Shown: positions 41,851-51,506, counted from the first letter of the stretch. The stretch is 64,000 bases of DNA from Pseudomonas gingeri (GCF_013385635.1 NZ_JACAPR010000009.1:50214-114213); one strand, 5' to 3'. Notes: a model not told the origin generated them from the letters alone. A program made the numbers and translations.

Positions 41851-44600
41851 CCTCAGGGGAGAAGCTGTTCGGGCGCTTGCTCGGTCGGGCGGGCGAACCG
41901 GCTCCGGTCTTGTTGCCCGAGCCGATCACTTCCTCGGCGGGCTTGCAGATCCAGCTCGATGGCGAGGGGCGCGTGCAGAGCCTCGGCGGTCCCTTGCGCC
42001 ATGGGCTCGCGGCATTGCCCCAGGGCGGTCCGTACCGGCTGCGCGACCTGCTGGCGCTATCCAGCCGGCTGTCGGTGGAAGGCGTGCCGGCCGATTGGCT
42101 CGGGCACAGCCTCGATCTGGATTTCAATGGCTTGGCCGGGCAGGTCGTACAGACGCGCGGCTGGCTCCAGTCGTATCAGGGTGGCTGGCTGTTGCAGGCG
42201 CTGGATATCGGCGACCTGCTCAAGCACAACCAGGTTTCGGAAAGCCGCGAACACCTTCAGCATTTCGCCGCACAGATGAGCGAGCAATTGCGCCTGTGCA
42301 GCCTGGCGCGCCTGCCGCAGGTACTGGCGGACCAACTGCAGAGCTTCGCCCAGCGCTGGCATATCCCCTGTGTAGCCCTGGCGCTGCTGGATGAGGCGCA
42401 GCAACAGTGGCAGATCCACAGTCACTACCGTGGCCACGATGCACCGACGCTCTGGCACAGCGGTCAGGCCCTGGGCACCGGCCTGGACAGCCTCAACGGC
42501 ATGTCCCCGTTGCGCCTGGGCGTACGCGATGGCCTGAGCGAACACCTGCGCCTGCAGGGGATCATGGGCAATGCCGATGGCTTTCTCGTGCCCTTTCGCG
42601 ATGACCATGGCGTGGCCGCCTGGTTGCTGTGCGGGTTCTACCCGGTGCAACAACGGGCGCCGGAACTGACGGACCAGGATTGGCTGCAACTGGCGGCGGC
42701 CCTCGCCGCACCGTTGCTCAGCCGCTGGCGCCAACAGCGTCATCATCTGCAACTGGAACGCCTGGACGTGTTGCAAGGGTTGCTGGGGACGGGCTGGTGG
42801 GAGTGGTCGCCGACCAGGGACGAATTGCAACTGGCGGCGTCATTGGCGATGGGCCTGGGGCTTGGCGAGACGGCCTCGATAGTGTCCATGGACGAATGGC
42901 TGGCGCTGATCCATCCCGCCGATCGCCAGGAACTGGCCAGCCGCATGCGTGACTTGCAGCAGGGCAAGGCCATGCTGCTCTGCGTGCGTCTGTACCAGGA
43001 AGATCCGGCGGGCGCTGCCCGCTGGTATCGGCTGCAAGGGCAGGCACTGGGGGCCGGTGAAGCGCAGCGTATCGTCGGTTTCATGCTCGATATCAGCGAT
43101 GTCAAGAACCAGGAACAGGCCGCCGCCGCCGCCCATGCCCGGCTGGACAACCTGATCGCCAGTTCGCCGGCGGTGATCTATGTCCAGCGTTATGTCGAAG
43201 GTGCCCTGGTCCCGGTGTTCTTCAGCGACAGCCTGCTGCCGCTGCTGGGCTGGACCCTGGCCGATTGTACCCAGGGCAACCTGGCGCAATGGATTCATCC
43301 CGAGGACCGTGATCGTTACTTCGAGCGCACCCGCCAGTTGTTGCGCGAAGGCCATGTCAGTTGTCGTTACCGGATCAAGGACCAGGGCGGCGAGTACCAC
43401 TGGCTGCTCGATGAAGCACGATTGCTGCGTGACGACCTGGGCTTGCCAGTGGAGGCGGTGGGCTTGTGGATGGATGTCACCGAGGCGACCCAAGCCGCCG
43501 AGCGGATCGAGAAAAGCGAGGAGCGCTACCGGATCCTGGTGGAGGATTCGCCGGCGATGATCTGCCGCTACCGCCCGGACCTGACGCTGATTTTCGGCAA
43601 CAAGCCGCTGGCGACCTATCTGGAGTGCGCGCCCGAGCAACTGCCGGGGGTGAACCTGGGGAGCTGGATGTCGCCGGAGCAACAGGCGGCGTTTGTCCAG
43701 CGCCTGGCGCAACTGACGCCCGGACAGCCGGTGAGCACCGCGGAAATCAGTCTGCAACTGCCCGGGCGCGAGCATGCCTGGTGGGTCTGGTCGGACCGTG
43801 GCGTATTCGATGAACAGGGGCAACTGCTGGAAGTCCAGGCCGTGGGCCGCGACAACACCGAGGTGCGCCGCTCCCAGCAGCAACTGACCCAGAGCGCGAA
43901 AATGGCCACCCTCGGCGAGATGGCCACCGGCCTGGCCCACGAAATCAACCAGCCGCTGAACGTGATGCGCATGGCCATCGTCAACGTGCTCAAGCGCCTG
44001 AGCAACGGCGATGTGCAGATCGACTACCTGCAGGACAAGCTCAACCGCATCGACGCCCAGGTCCAGCGCGCGGCGCGGGTGGTCGACCATATGCGGGTGT
44101 TCGGCCGGCGTTCGGAAATCGAGGCCGCGCCGTTCAATCCGGCGCAGGCGGTGGAAGGCACGCTGTCGTTGTTGAGCGAGGGGATGAAAGGCAAGGGCGT
44201 AGAGTTGCGCGTGCCGCCGATCGAGTTCGAGGTCCAGGTGCGCGGCTTTGTCGATCAACTGGAGCAGGTGCTGATCAACCTGATGGTCAATGCCCGGGAT
44301 GCGCTGTTGAGCAAACGCGAGAAAAACCGCGACTTCGAACCCTGGATCTCGGTCACGGCCGAACGGGATGAACGGGCCGTGCGGCTGATCGTCGAGGACA
44401 ACGGCGGCGGCATCGACCCGCGCTTGCTGGAACGCATCTTCGAGCCGTTCTTCACCACCAAGCCGGTGGGCATCGGCACCGGGCTTGGCTTGTCGGTGAG
44501 CTATGGCATCGTCGAGAACATGGGCGGACGGATGAGCGTGCGCAATGGCGAGGACGGGGCTCGGTTTTGTGTGGAGTTGCCGGTGGTGTTGACGGACTAG
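41847..44600 (+). CDS. pprA: sensor histidine kinase PprA with GAF and PAS domains
   Basis: The 917-residue kinase appears wholly cytoplasmic, with no obvious membrane helix. Domain order: an N-terminal region, a GAF-like domain (about 130-300), three PAS-type domains (about 310-420, 430-550, 555-680), a HisKA domain with ATGLAHEINQPLNVMRM (His near 700) and an HATPase domain (VLINLMVNARDAL, DNGGGIDP, IGTGLGLSVSYGI). It is the partner of PprB in P. aeruginosa. The start is a TTG at 41847 that overlaps the tadF stop (TTGA); no in-frame ATG lies near, so the exact start is uncertain. The stop overlaps that of the convergent tadG: both read TAG within CTAG at 44597-44600. Confidence 0.93.
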   Translation: MTSGEKLFGRLLGRAGEPAPVLLPEPITSSAGLQIQLDGEGRVQSLGGPLRHGLAALPQGGPYRLRDLLALSSRLSVEGVPADWLGHSLDLDFNGLAGQVVQTRGWLQSYQGGWLLQALDIGDLLKHNQVSESREHLQHFAAQMSEQLRLCSLARLPQVLADQLQSFAQRWHIPCVALALLDEAQQQWQIHSHYRGHDAPTLWHSGQALGTGLDSLNGMSPLRLGVRDGLSEHLRLQGIMGNADGFLVPFRDDHGVAAWLLCGFYPVQQRAPELTDQDWLQLAAALAAPLLSRWRQQRHHLQLERLDVLQGLLGTGWWEWSPTRDELQLAASLAMGLGLGETASIVSMDEWLALIHPADRQELASRMRDLQQGKAMLLCVRLYQEDPAGAARWYRLQGQALGAGEAQRIVGFMLDISDVKNQEQAAAAAHARLDNLIASSPAVIYVQRYVEGALVPVFFSDSLLPLLGWTLADCTQGNLAQWIHPEDRDRYFERTRQLLREGHVSCRYRIKDQGGEYHWLLDEARLLRDDLGLPVEAVGLWMDVTEATQAAERIEKSEERYRILVEDSPAMICRYRPDLTLIFGNKPLATYLECAPEQLPGVNLGSWMSPEQQAAFVQRLAQLTPGQPVSTAEISLQLPGREHAWWVWSDRGVFDEQGQLLEVQAVGRDNTEVRRSQQQLTQSAKMATLGEMATGLAHEINQPLNVMRMAIVNVLKRLSNGDVQIDYLQDKLNRIDAQVQRAARVVDHMRVFGRRSEIEAAPFNPAQAVEGTLSLLSEGMKGKGVELRVPPIEFEVQVRGFVDQLEQVLINLMVNARDALLSKREKNRDFEPWISVTAERDERAVRLIVEDNGGGIDPRLLERIFEPFFTTKPVGIGTGLGLSVSYGIVENMGGRMSVRNGEDGARFCVELPVVLTD

Positions 44601-46603
44601 ATCACCAGCTCGGCGCGCCCCGGTGGTTTGCAACTGAGGTTGGCGCCGACTTCGACCTTGTTGAGGTTGATGCCGAGATTGGTGAGCAGGCTGTTGAGAA
44701 CGGGGTCCACTATGGGGGAAAGCACGCCGCCAATCACACTCCCTAGTGTGCCATTGAGATCATTTAGAAGCGTGCCTGCAGTAGCCAGCAACCCGCCCAG
44801 TAGATTGGTGCCGGTAGGTTTGTAGACCTGAAATTTGATGCCACTGAGTGTCTGGCTCAAGGCACTGAGGATGCCTTGGGTCGGCACCTGCTGGTACAGC
44901 GGTGGTTGCTTGATCTCTGGCGGCTGGATGTATGTATCTGGGTACGCTGCCTGAGGCGTTGCGTTGGTGCTGATTTTTAACCCGATACCACCACCATAAA
45001 AAGGCTTGCGGGTTGTTGGGTCACAACTGATCGGGCCCAGTCCGAGCAAAGGGCGAAAGCAGGTGATAGCACCAATATCGATGACAGCCAGTGGATTGAC
45101 GTCTGTATCGGCTATCGAGCCTGGGGAGTCCAGTGCGCTGGCAGAGATATCACCGGTCTGGACCGTGATCAGGGACGTATTGCTCTCGGTGCTCAGTGTT
45201 TTACTTCCATCGCTGGCGCAGGTATAGCCGGTGACTTTGGTTTTGGCACTTGCGATTCCCAGTACGACATCTATTTTCGACGCTGGGGGCGTTGACGACG
45301 ATGAAAGTATTTTCAGGTCGCTGGTTTGGCAATAGCCACCCAGAATTGCACAAACCAACGAGTTCACCGTGGCTCCCAGGTTAAGACTGAGCAGGTTGTT
45401 CAGTACATCGGTCAGAGGCGAAACCAAACCATTGACGGCGGTGTTCACCAGTGGGCTGCTCAGCACGGGCAGGTTCAGTGACAGGGCCATGCGAACTTGG
45501 GCTGTATGGACTTCGATGGGGCTGACACCGATGTTGGCGGGGTTGCCAACCGCTGATAGCTGAGGTGGTTCGATGACCTTGATCTTGATGGTGCCGTTTA
45601 TCAGGCCAGGAATGCCCAGTGGTATGGAGGCGTTGGCAAAATTCTGGGTATTGGCTAACTGTACGAAGGCTTCTACCAGTTGAAACAGACTCAGGGTTGC
45701 ATCCAGACCGGAGGAGGGTGTTGCTGTTTGCAGCTTGAGTATATCGCCCAACTTGACCTGGTTACTGCCTACCGCGGCCTTGAGATCGGTCAGCCCGCTG
45801 ACCGCGATACTGGTTGTCGTTCCCCCTGCCGTGAGCACTGTAATTGCCGTATCGATCAGTCGTGTCAGGGATACATTCGTTGCGAGAACTCCCGCGTAGT
45901 TTCCTGCGGCCAGGTTCAGATCAATAGCCAACTGATTCATGTAGCTCAGCAGATTGATGTTGGAGTCGACCAGTCCTTGCCAGCCGGCGACACTGAGGTT
46001 GAGATTGCCTCCCAGCAACTGCCCGAACAGAAGATTCAACGCCGCTGATTTGCTCGAATCGACCGTGACCAGCGTGCTGCGAATGGTCAGTTGCGCCAGG
46101 GGTGGCAGGGGTTTTGGAGAGGCAACGGCGGTTGCCGTCAGTGTGGTATTCAGGTTGGGGGCACCGGAGAACAGTGCGCCTATGCCGGCTGCAATACTGG
46201 TGGGCACGGTCCTGGTGGCAACCACCCGGATGGCCTGGGATTTCGTGGCGTCGGCGGAAAAGGTGCGGATATTGTTCGCGCCAGTGACCAGCGTTCCGCA
46301 GGTCGTGGTGAGTGTGCGATTGCCGTTGGCCACGACAAAGGCATTGCGGACGGCATTCTGATTGGCATAGCCGGCGGCCGTCAGGTTCGGTGCGACGCAA
46401 GTACCTGCCCGGCTCATCGCTTCCAGTGCCGCCGAATCGGCCACCCGTTGCAACGAGCGCTTTTCCAGATACAACCGCCCGCTATCAACCACCACCACCA
46501 TGCACAGCAACGCCAGCCCCAGGGTCAGGGCGGCCATCAGGCCGATTGCGCCGCGTTGCCTCGACGGGCCGCGCAACGCCATGAGTCGGCGGGGGAAAGA
46601 CAT
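44597..46603 (-). CDS. tadG: TadG-like pilus assembly protein
   Basis: The 668-residue protein starts with the TadG/Flp-like membrane anchor (QRGAIGLMAALTLGLALLCMVVVVDSGRLYLEKRSLQRVADSAAL, residues 17-61), a hallmark of TadG and related proteins that carry a DUF2134-type N-terminal domain. The remainder is a long, Cys-poor extracytoplasmic region rich in Ala, Thr, Ser, Leu and Asn. Near the C-terminus come Gly/Leu-rich stretches (LGGLLATAGTLLNDL, LGSVIGGVLSPIVDPVLN) that resemble the repeats of the lipoprotein at 28069-29556. It is probably an envelope component of the Flp machine. Its promoter side faces the REPIN at 46735. Confidence 0.92.
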   Translation of the reverse strand: MSFPRRLMALRGPSRQRGAIGLMAALTLGLALLCMVVVVDSGRLYLEKRSLQRVADSAALEAMSRAGTCVAPNLTAAGYANQNAVRNAFVVANGNRTLTTTCGTLVTGANNIRTFSADATKSQAIRVVATRTVPTSIAAGIGALFSGAPNLNTTLTATAVASPKPLPPLAQLTIRSTLVTVDSSKSAALNLLFGQLLGGNLNLSVAGWQGLVDSNINLLSYMNQLAIDLNLAAGNYAGVLATNVSLTRLIDTAITVLTAGGTTTSIAVSGLTDLKAAVGSNQVKLGDILKLQTATPSSGLDATLSLFQLVEAFVQLANTQNFANASIPLGIPGLINGTIKIKVIEPPQLSAVGNPANIGVSPIEVHTAQVRMALSLNLPVLSSPLVNTAVNGLVSPLTDVLNNLLSLNLGATVNSLVCAILGGYCQTSDLKILSSSSTPPASKIDVVLGIASAKTKVTGYTCASDGSKTLSTESNTSLITVQTGDISASALDSPGSIADTDVNPLAVIDIGAITCFRPLLGLGPISCDPTTRKPFYGGGIGLKISTNATPQAAYPDTYIQPPEIKQPPLYQQVPTQGILSALSQTLSGIKFQVYKPTGTNLLGGLLATAGTLLNDLNGTLGSVIGGVLSPIVDPVLNSLLTNLGINLNKVEVGANLSCKPPGRAELVI

Positions 46604-46734
46604 CGAGCACTCCTTTGCCGGCGCGTGGCCGAGCGCTTACTTTCCTGTACTGCATGGCAGTGTAGTCAAGGCTGAAAGGAGGTGCTGGCGAGTCGTGGGG
46701 TTGGCGACTGGTGGAAGGAGGGATGACGGACATT

Positions 46735-46867
46735 TGTGGCGAGCGGGCTTGCCCGCGCTGGGCTGCGAAGCGGCCCTGAAACCGGCGAACGCGGTGTGTC
46801 AGGCGAAACACGGTGATCGGTTTTGCGGCCGCTTCGCAGTCGAGCGCGGGCAAGCCCGCTCGCCACA
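46735..46867. repeat. REPIN (inverted REP pair) near tadG
   Basis: TGTGGCGAGCGGGCTTGCCC (from 46735) and its inverted copy ending CGCCACA at 46867 flank about 90 bp of spacer. It is the same class as the unit at 10688-10816: same end sequences and similar inner bases (GCGCTGGG...GAGCGCGGG). It lies between the tadG start and the DUF4136 lipoprotein gene. The adjacent 46604-46734 has no gene. Confidence 0.85.
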
Positions 46868-46894
46868 GGGCCTGCCCGGGCACCACAAGAATTA

Positions 46895-47458
46895 CTACCT
46901 GGGCGGATAGTTCGCCATCACCTGGGCCACGGTCTTGTTGATGGCCGCGCTGCGTTCGGCCGGGGTTGGCGTCTCATTGACCACCTGTTCGGCACTGCCG
47001 CGCCAGACCAGCTTGCCGTCCTTGCCGTCGAGCAGGTCGACCTGGATCGTCGCGACCTGGTAGTCGACATTACGCGTTTCGCTGTAGCCCGGGCCACCCC
47101 AGAAACCGCCGCCACGCCATGGGCCACCCCAGCCGCCGCCGTAGTTGGTACTGATCTGCTGCTGGCGGTTGTCGACGATCAGGTAGGCCTGCACCTTCAC
47201 ATCGGCCTTGCCACCCGCCGGCGCCGGGCGCAAGCCGCGCTGGTCGAGCTGTTCACTGACCGCCTGGCGAATGCGCTGCTCGGTCAGGTCACTCTTGATC
47301 CGTGGATCGTCCGGTCGATATTGCAGGGCGGGTTCTTTCCAGCTCCAGCTGCGATAAGCCGCGAAATCGCGGCTGGCGTCGAAGTCATGGTTGACCTGGG
47401 TGGTTTCGCAGGCACTGAGCAGCACAGCGAAAGCGACTAAAGCGAGACGGCGGAACAT
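46895..47458 (-). CDS. DUF4136 lipoprotein (first copy)
   Basis: The 187-residue protein has a lipoprotein signal peptide (MFRRLALVAFAVLLSAC, acyl-Cys17) and a DUF4136 domain, including VNHDFDASRDFAAYRSWSW at its start, DVKVQAYLIVD in the middle and NETPTPAERSAAINKTVAQV near the end. A Gly/Trp-rich loop (GGGWGGPWRGGGFWGGPG) interrupts the domain. The function of DUF4136 is unknown; the family is found in the envelope. A paralogue lies 29 bp upstream on the same strand, so the two were probably duplicated and co-transcribed. Confidence 0.88.
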   Translation of the reverse strand: MFRRLALVAFAVLLSACETTQVNHDFDASRDFAAYRSWSWKEPALQYRPDDPRIKSDLTEQRIRQAVSEQLDQRGLRPAPAGGKADVKVQAYLIVDNRQQQISTNYGGGWGGPWRGGGFWGGPGYSETRNVDYQVATIQVDLLDGKDGKLVWRGSAEQVVNETPTPAERSAAINKTVAQVMANYPPR

Positions 47459-47487
47459 GATTTTTCTCCGGTTGCCTGGCGAGTTGT

Positions 47488-48096
47488 CTAGCTGGGTGGA
47501 TACGCAGCCAGGGCTTTCTGCACCGCCGCGCGCAAGGCATCCGCGCGTTCGAGCTGGTTGCCCTGGTTACTGGTTTCGGCGCTGGCGCTCCAGACCGGCT
47601 GGCCGGTCGCGGCGTCGAACAGGCTGATGCGCGCCACGAGCACCTGGACTTCATAGGTACGCACGATCGGCACGCTGTTATACATACCGTAGCGGTTTCC
47701 GTACGGACCACCACCATAGGCGCCGGCATAGCCGTAGTCTTCCTGGACCTGGCGCAGGCGTTTTTCCATGTGCACATCGGCGCTGACCCGCAGGTCCGCC
47801 GGGGTACCGTCGCGACGTGGCCGCAAACCCTGCTCGTCGAGGGCGTTGCCGACCATCTCGGCCAGTTGCGCCGAGTCCGCCCAGGTCGTGCCGGCGGGCA
47901 GCCGGTCATTGAGCCAGGCCCAGGTACGATAGCGGCCATAGTCGCGGGCCGGTGCCGGGTAGGCACTCAGGTCCAGGGCTCCGGCTGCTTGCGGTGGCGC
48001 CGGCGGGATCGGTCGCGAGTCGGCGGTATATGGGTTCGGGCTCGAACAGGCGGCCAGCCCCAGGCACAGTGTCAACACAACAAAACGGCGATTCAT
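47488..48096 (-). CDS. DUF4136 lipoprotein (second copy)
   Basis: The 202-residue protein has a lipoprotein signal peptide ([17 protein letters not shown]), a Pro/Ala-rich linker and a DUF4136 domain ([25 protein letters not shown] and [19 protein letters not shown]). A Gly/Tyr-rich insertion ([16 protein letters not shown]) sits where the first copy has its Gly/Trp-rich loop. I start it at 48096 because the lipobox then falls at Cys17; the frame stays open a further 20 codons upstream without a signal peptide. It is 13 bp downstream of cmoM on the same strand. Confidence 0.87.
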   Translation of the reverse strand: MNRRFVVLTLCLGLAACSSPNPYTADSRPIPPAPPQAAGALDLSAYPAPARDYGRYRTWAWLNDRLPAGTTWADSAQLAEMVGNALDEQGLRPRRDGTPADLRVSADVHMEKRLRQVQEDYGYAGAYGGGPYGNRYGMYNSVPIVRTYEVQVLVARISLFDAATGQPVWSASAETSNQGNQLERADALRAAVQKALAAYPPS

Positions 48097-48109
48097 TGCA
48101 TCCTCCGCA

Positions 48110-48859
48110 TTACACCGGACGGCAGATCCAGTGCAGGTAACGCCCAAGCCCGGCAAAGCTTGGGTGACGACGATGGGCCAACTCCATTTCCAGCAGGTCG
48201 ATCAACTCGGCACGGGTCTGGAACTCGACCGGCATATAGTCATGGAAGACCCGCACGCCACTCTGGGCTTCGACGGCCCACAGACCTTCGAGCTGCGCCG
48301 CCAGCTCCCGCGGATCAAGCGGTTGCTGCGGGGTCAGGCTCTGCTTTTCGCCGGCCATGTCGTTCTTGCGCATCTTGCGGAAATGGCCCTTGAGCAGATT
48401 CCGATAGATCAGCGCATCGCGGTTGTAGAAGGCCAGGGACAACCAGCCCTCGGGCCGCGTCAATTGGTGCAGCACCGGCAGAATCGCATGGGGTTCGGCC
48501 AGCCATTCCAGTACTGCGTGGCACAGCACCAGGTCATAGGGCTCGGTGAGTTGCCCGAGCAGGTCCTGCCACGGCGCCTGGATAAAGGTCGCCGGCTGTC
48601 CCGCCTCGGCGAAGCGCTGGCGTGCGCCTTCGAGCATCGGTTCGGCGGGTTCGGCGAGGGTCACCTGGTGACCGCGCTCGGCCAGCCACAACGACATGTG
48701 GCCCAGTCCGGCACCGATGTCCAGTACCCGCAACGGCCGGTCCGGCAGGGCTTCGGCGAGGTCGGCCTGGAGCACCGCGAGACGGATCGCACCCTTGGCG
48801 CCACCGTAGATCTTTTCCGCGAAACGGGTCGCCAGTTGATCGAAATGACGGTCGCTCAT
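48110..48859 (-). CDS. cmoM: tRNA 5-carboxymethoxyuridine methyltransferase CmoM
   Basis: The 249-residue Rossmann-fold methyltransferase converts cmo5U34 to its methyl ester in tRNAs. It shows the start [20 protein letters not shown], the SAM motif [50 protein letters not shown] and [10 protein letters not shown], all closely parallel to E. coli CmoM (formerly SmtA). I chose the ATG at 48859, which overlaps the stop of the upstream MazG-like gene (ATGA at 48856-48859). The longer frame to 49030 lies inside that gene. Confidence 0.92.
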   Translation of the reverse strand: MSDRHFDQLATRFAEKIYGGAKGAIRLAVLQADLAEALPDRPLRVLDIGAGLGHMSLWLAERGHQVTLAEPAEPMLEGARQRFAEAGQPATFIQAPWQDLLGQLTEPYDLVLCHAVLEWLAEPHAILPVLHQLTRPEGWLSLAFYNRDALIYRNLLKGHFRKMRKNDMAGEKQSLTPQQPLDPRELAAQLEGLWAVEAQSGVRVFHDYMPVEFQTRAELIDLLEMELAHRRHPSFAGLGRYLHWICRPV

Positions 48860-49161
48860 TGGGCAAACCGCCGCTCGCTGTCGGCCAGCTTGGCCCGCAC
48901 CACTTCGTTCATGTCCAGTCCCAGTTCGCTGCACAGCAACAGGAGATAGAGGACGATATCTCCGACCTCCTGCCCGGCATGGGCAAGCTTCTGCGCGGGC
49001 AACTGGCGCGACTGATCCTCCGTCAGCCACTGGAAGATCTCCACCAGCTCGGCCATTTCCACGCTGGCGGCCATCGCCAGGTTTTTCGGGCTGTGGAATT
49101 GTTTCCAGTCGTTGCTATCGCGGATGCCGTGCAGGCGTTGGGTCAGTTCGTCGAGGTTCAT
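48856..49161 (-). CDS. MazG-like nucleotide pyrophosphohydrolase
   Basis: The 101-residue all-alpha protein matches the single-domain MazG-like/dCTPase family, with metal-binding acidic motifs VEMAELVEIFQWL and AGQEVGDIVLYLLLL. These enzymes hydrolyse non-canonical or excess NTPs. It is coupled to cmoM by an ATGA overlap. The exact substrate cannot be told from the sequence. Confidence 0.87.
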   Translation of the reverse strand: MNLDELTQRLHGIRDSNDWKQFHSPKNLAMAASVEMAELVEIFQWLTEDQSRQLPAQKLAHAGQEVGDIVLYLLLLCSELGLDMNEVVRAKLADSERRFAQ

Positions 49162-49296
49162 GCGCAGTGTTCTCCTTCAAGGCGACTAGCTTCCGGCGGA
49201 TGAGAACGGGAAGCAAGGGCCTTGCTACAGGGAGAACACTGCGCGCGGATGAAATATTCATCACGGTCAGCAAGCTGTCAGCTTGGCGGTACCGCC

Positions 49297-50151
49297 TCAG
49301 CCGATGGGATGCCAGTTGCCGGTCATGTGCTCCAGCTCTGCGGCGCCGGTCAGGCGCAGGTTCCCGCTCGATCCGGGCGCGCTGGCATACAGCAGCACTT
49401 CGTTGGGCAGGCGCACCGGCTTGCGGAAGGTTACGTCGATTTCGATGTTCGCCGCCGGCAGGTGATTGCCCAGGGCCGCCAGCGTGCGTGCCTTGTTCCA
49501 CAGGCCATGGGCGATGGCCTGGGGGAAGCCGAACAGCCTGGCACTGAGGGCGCTCAGGTGGATCGGGTTGTAGTCGCCGGAAACCCTGGCGTACTGGCGG
49601 CCGATATCGGCCGGGCATTGCCAGCGGGTCAACTCGGCCAGTTCGGCAGGTGGCGGTTCGGTTTCTGCAAGCGCTTGACCCTCCAGCTTGACCCCGCGGC
49701 AGAGCATGCGGCTCTCGGCTTCCCAGAGCGGCCCCAGGGCATCGTCGACCTGAGTCAGCAGGTCGAACGTCGCGCCCTTGGCGTGGGGTTGCAGGTTCTG
49801 CACCTGGACGCCGACCCGCAGGCTGGTGACGCCACCCAGTGGGCGCAGGATGCGGATACGGTTGCTCAGGTGCACCAGGCCCATCAGCGGGAAGGGAAAG
49901 TCCTTGGCGGTGAGCAGTTGCAATTGCAGGGGAAACGCCAGCACATGGGGATAGGTCGCCGGCATCAGGCCGGTATCGGCAAAACCACAGACCTTGCGGT
50001 AGGCCGCCAGGCGCTTGGTGTCGACGGTGACCCAGCAGCACAGGCCCTCGGCCGGCAACTGCGTGCCGGTGATCTTGCGCCGCCGGGCGGCCCGCACATA
50101 CAACCCCGGCAGCCCGGGGGCAATGGTCAGGTACTGCCAATTCACTTGCAT
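49297..50151 (-). CDS. MaoC-family acyl dehydratase (R-specific enoyl hydratase type)
   Basis: The 284-residue protein has a double-hotdog architecture: a diverged N-terminal half and a C-terminal MaoC half with the hydratase motif YARVSGDYNPIHLSALSARL and FPQAIAHGLW near 190-215 (catalytic Asp and His). It probably hydrates trans-2-enoyl thioesters to R-3-hydroxyacyl thioesters. It starts 2 bp after the stop of the FabG-like gene, so the two form an operon with the divergent thiolase gene next to it. The likely pathway is beta-oxidation-type or hydroxyacyl metabolism; the acyl carrier (CoA or ACP) is uncertain. Confidence 0.88.
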   Translation of the reverse strand: MQVNWQYLTIAPGLPGLYVRAARRRKITGTQLPAEGLCCWVTVDTKRLAAYRKVCGFADTGLMPATYPHVLAFPLQLQLLTAKDFPFPLMGLVHLSNRIRILRPLGGVTSLRVGVQVQNLQPHAKGATFDLLTQVDDALGPLWEAESRMLCRGVKLEGQALAETEPPPAELAELTRWQCPADIGRQYARVSGDYNPIHLSALSARLFGFPQAIAHGLWNKARTLAALGNHLPAANIEIDVTFRKPVRLPNEVLLYASAPGSSGNLRLTGAAELEHMTGNWHPIG

Positions 50152-50153
50152 GT

Positions 50154-51506
50154 TCAGGCCCCCAATACACTTTGTCCGCAGACCCTCAAGGCTTGACCGC
50201 TGAGCGCTCCCGAGCCCGGTTGGGCGAGCCAGGCCACCGCCTCGGCGACGTCCTGCGGCAGGCCGCCCTGGCCCAGGGAACTCATGCGCCGTCCGGCTTC
50301 GCGCAGGGCGAAGGGGATATGCGCGGTCATCTGTGTCTCGATAAAACCGGGAGCCACGGCATTGATGCTGATACCACGCTCGCGCAACAGCGGCGCCCAG
50401 GCCTGGGCCAGGCCGATCAGTCCGGCCTTGCTCGCGGCGTAGTTGGTCTGGCCGCGATTGCCGGCGATGCCGCTGATGGAGGCCAGCAGGATCACCCGAC
50501 CGGCGTCGTGCAGGGTAGCGCTGTCGAGCAGGGCACGGGTCAGCACCTGCGGGGCATTGAGGTTGACGGCCAGCACCGCATCCCAGAACTCCGGCGTCAT
50601 GTTCGCCAGGGTCTTGTCGCGGGTGATGCCGGCGTTGTGCACGAGAATATCGAGGCCATCCGGCAGTTGCTCGACCAACTGCGCGGCAGCATCTTCGGCA
50701 CAGATGTCCAGGGCAATGCTGCGGGCGCCGAGGCGGGCGGCCAGGGCATCGAGATCGGCCTTGGCCGGCGGCACATCCAGCAGGATGATCTCGGCACCGT
50801 CGCGGGCCAGGGTTTCGGCAATCGCCGCGCCGATGCCCCGTGCCGCGCCGGTGACCAGCGCCTTGCGCCCGGCGAGCGGGCGGCTCCAGTCCTGGACGTG
50901 GCTGGCGCAGGCCTCGAGGTGCAGCACCTGGCCGCTGACATAGGCGCTTTTCGGCGACAGAAAGAAACGCAGCGCGCCTTCGAGCTGGTCCTCGGCGTCA
51001 GCGTCGACCCGCAACAACTGCAGGGTGCCGCCGTTGCGCAACTCCTTGGCCAGCGAGCGACTGAAGCCTTCCAGGGCACGCTGTGCACTGGCGGCGAACG
51101 GATCGCGCAGGCTTTGCGGGGCGCGGCCGAGAATCACTACATGGGCGCAGGACTCCAGGTTTCTGAGCAACGGCTGGAAGAATTCGCGCAACTGCTTGAG
51201 CTGGTCGGTCTGCGCAATGGCGCTGGCATCGAATACCAGGGCCTTGAGTTTCGGGCCGTGGCCGGGAATCCACGCGGTGCATCCCGGCACCTCGCTGCCG
51301 TAGCTGTAGACGGCATCGGTCAGTCTCAGGGCGAAGGCGCCGACTTTCGCCGCCAGCGGTCCGCCGCCCAGCAGCAAGGCGCCTTCGACCGGCCGCAGGC
51401 GTCCGGCCTGCCAGCGTTCCAGGCGTGTCGGTGCGGGCAGGCCAAGGGCTCCCACCAGGCGTTGACCGATTGTCGAGTTGGCGAAGTCGATATAACGGTC
51501 AGACAT
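50154..51506 (-). CDS. two-domain 3-oxoacyl-ACP/CoA reductase (long FabG type)
   Basis: The 450-residue protein is about twice the length of classic FabG (around 245). The C-terminal SDR domain (about 210-450) has the NAD(P) motif ALVTGAARGIGAAIAE, NAGITRDKTLANM, the catalytic Ser in LASISGIAGN and the YAASK motif near 355. The N-terminal 200 residues form a second, degenerate flavodoxin-like fold, as in high-molecular-weight FabG proteins (mycobacterial FabG4). The active site is intact. It should reduce 3-oxoacyl thioesters, in keeping with the thiolase and hydratase beside it. The divergent thiolase start lies 120 bp away. Confidence 0.9.
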   Translation of the reverse strand: MSDRYIDFANSTIGQRLVGALGLPAPTRLERWQAGRLRPVEGALLLGGGPLAAKVGAFALRLTDAVYSYGSEVPGCTAWIPGHGPKLKALVFDASAIAQTDQLKQLREFFQPLLRNLESCAHVVILGRAPQSLRDPFAASAQRALEGFSRSLAKELRNGGTLQLLRVDADAEDQLEGALRFFLSPKSAYVSGQVLHLEACASHVQDWSRPLAGRKALVTGAARGIGAAIAETLARDGAEIILLDVPPAKADLDALAARLGARSIALDICAEDAAAQLVEQLPDGLDILVHNAGITRDKTLANMTPEFWDAVLAVNLNAPQVLTRALLDSATLHDAGRVILLASISGIAGNRGQTNYAASKAGLIGLAQAWAPLLRERGISINAVAPGFIETQMTAHIPFALREAGRRMSSLGQGGLPQDVAEAVAWLAQPGSGALSGQALRVCGQSVLGA

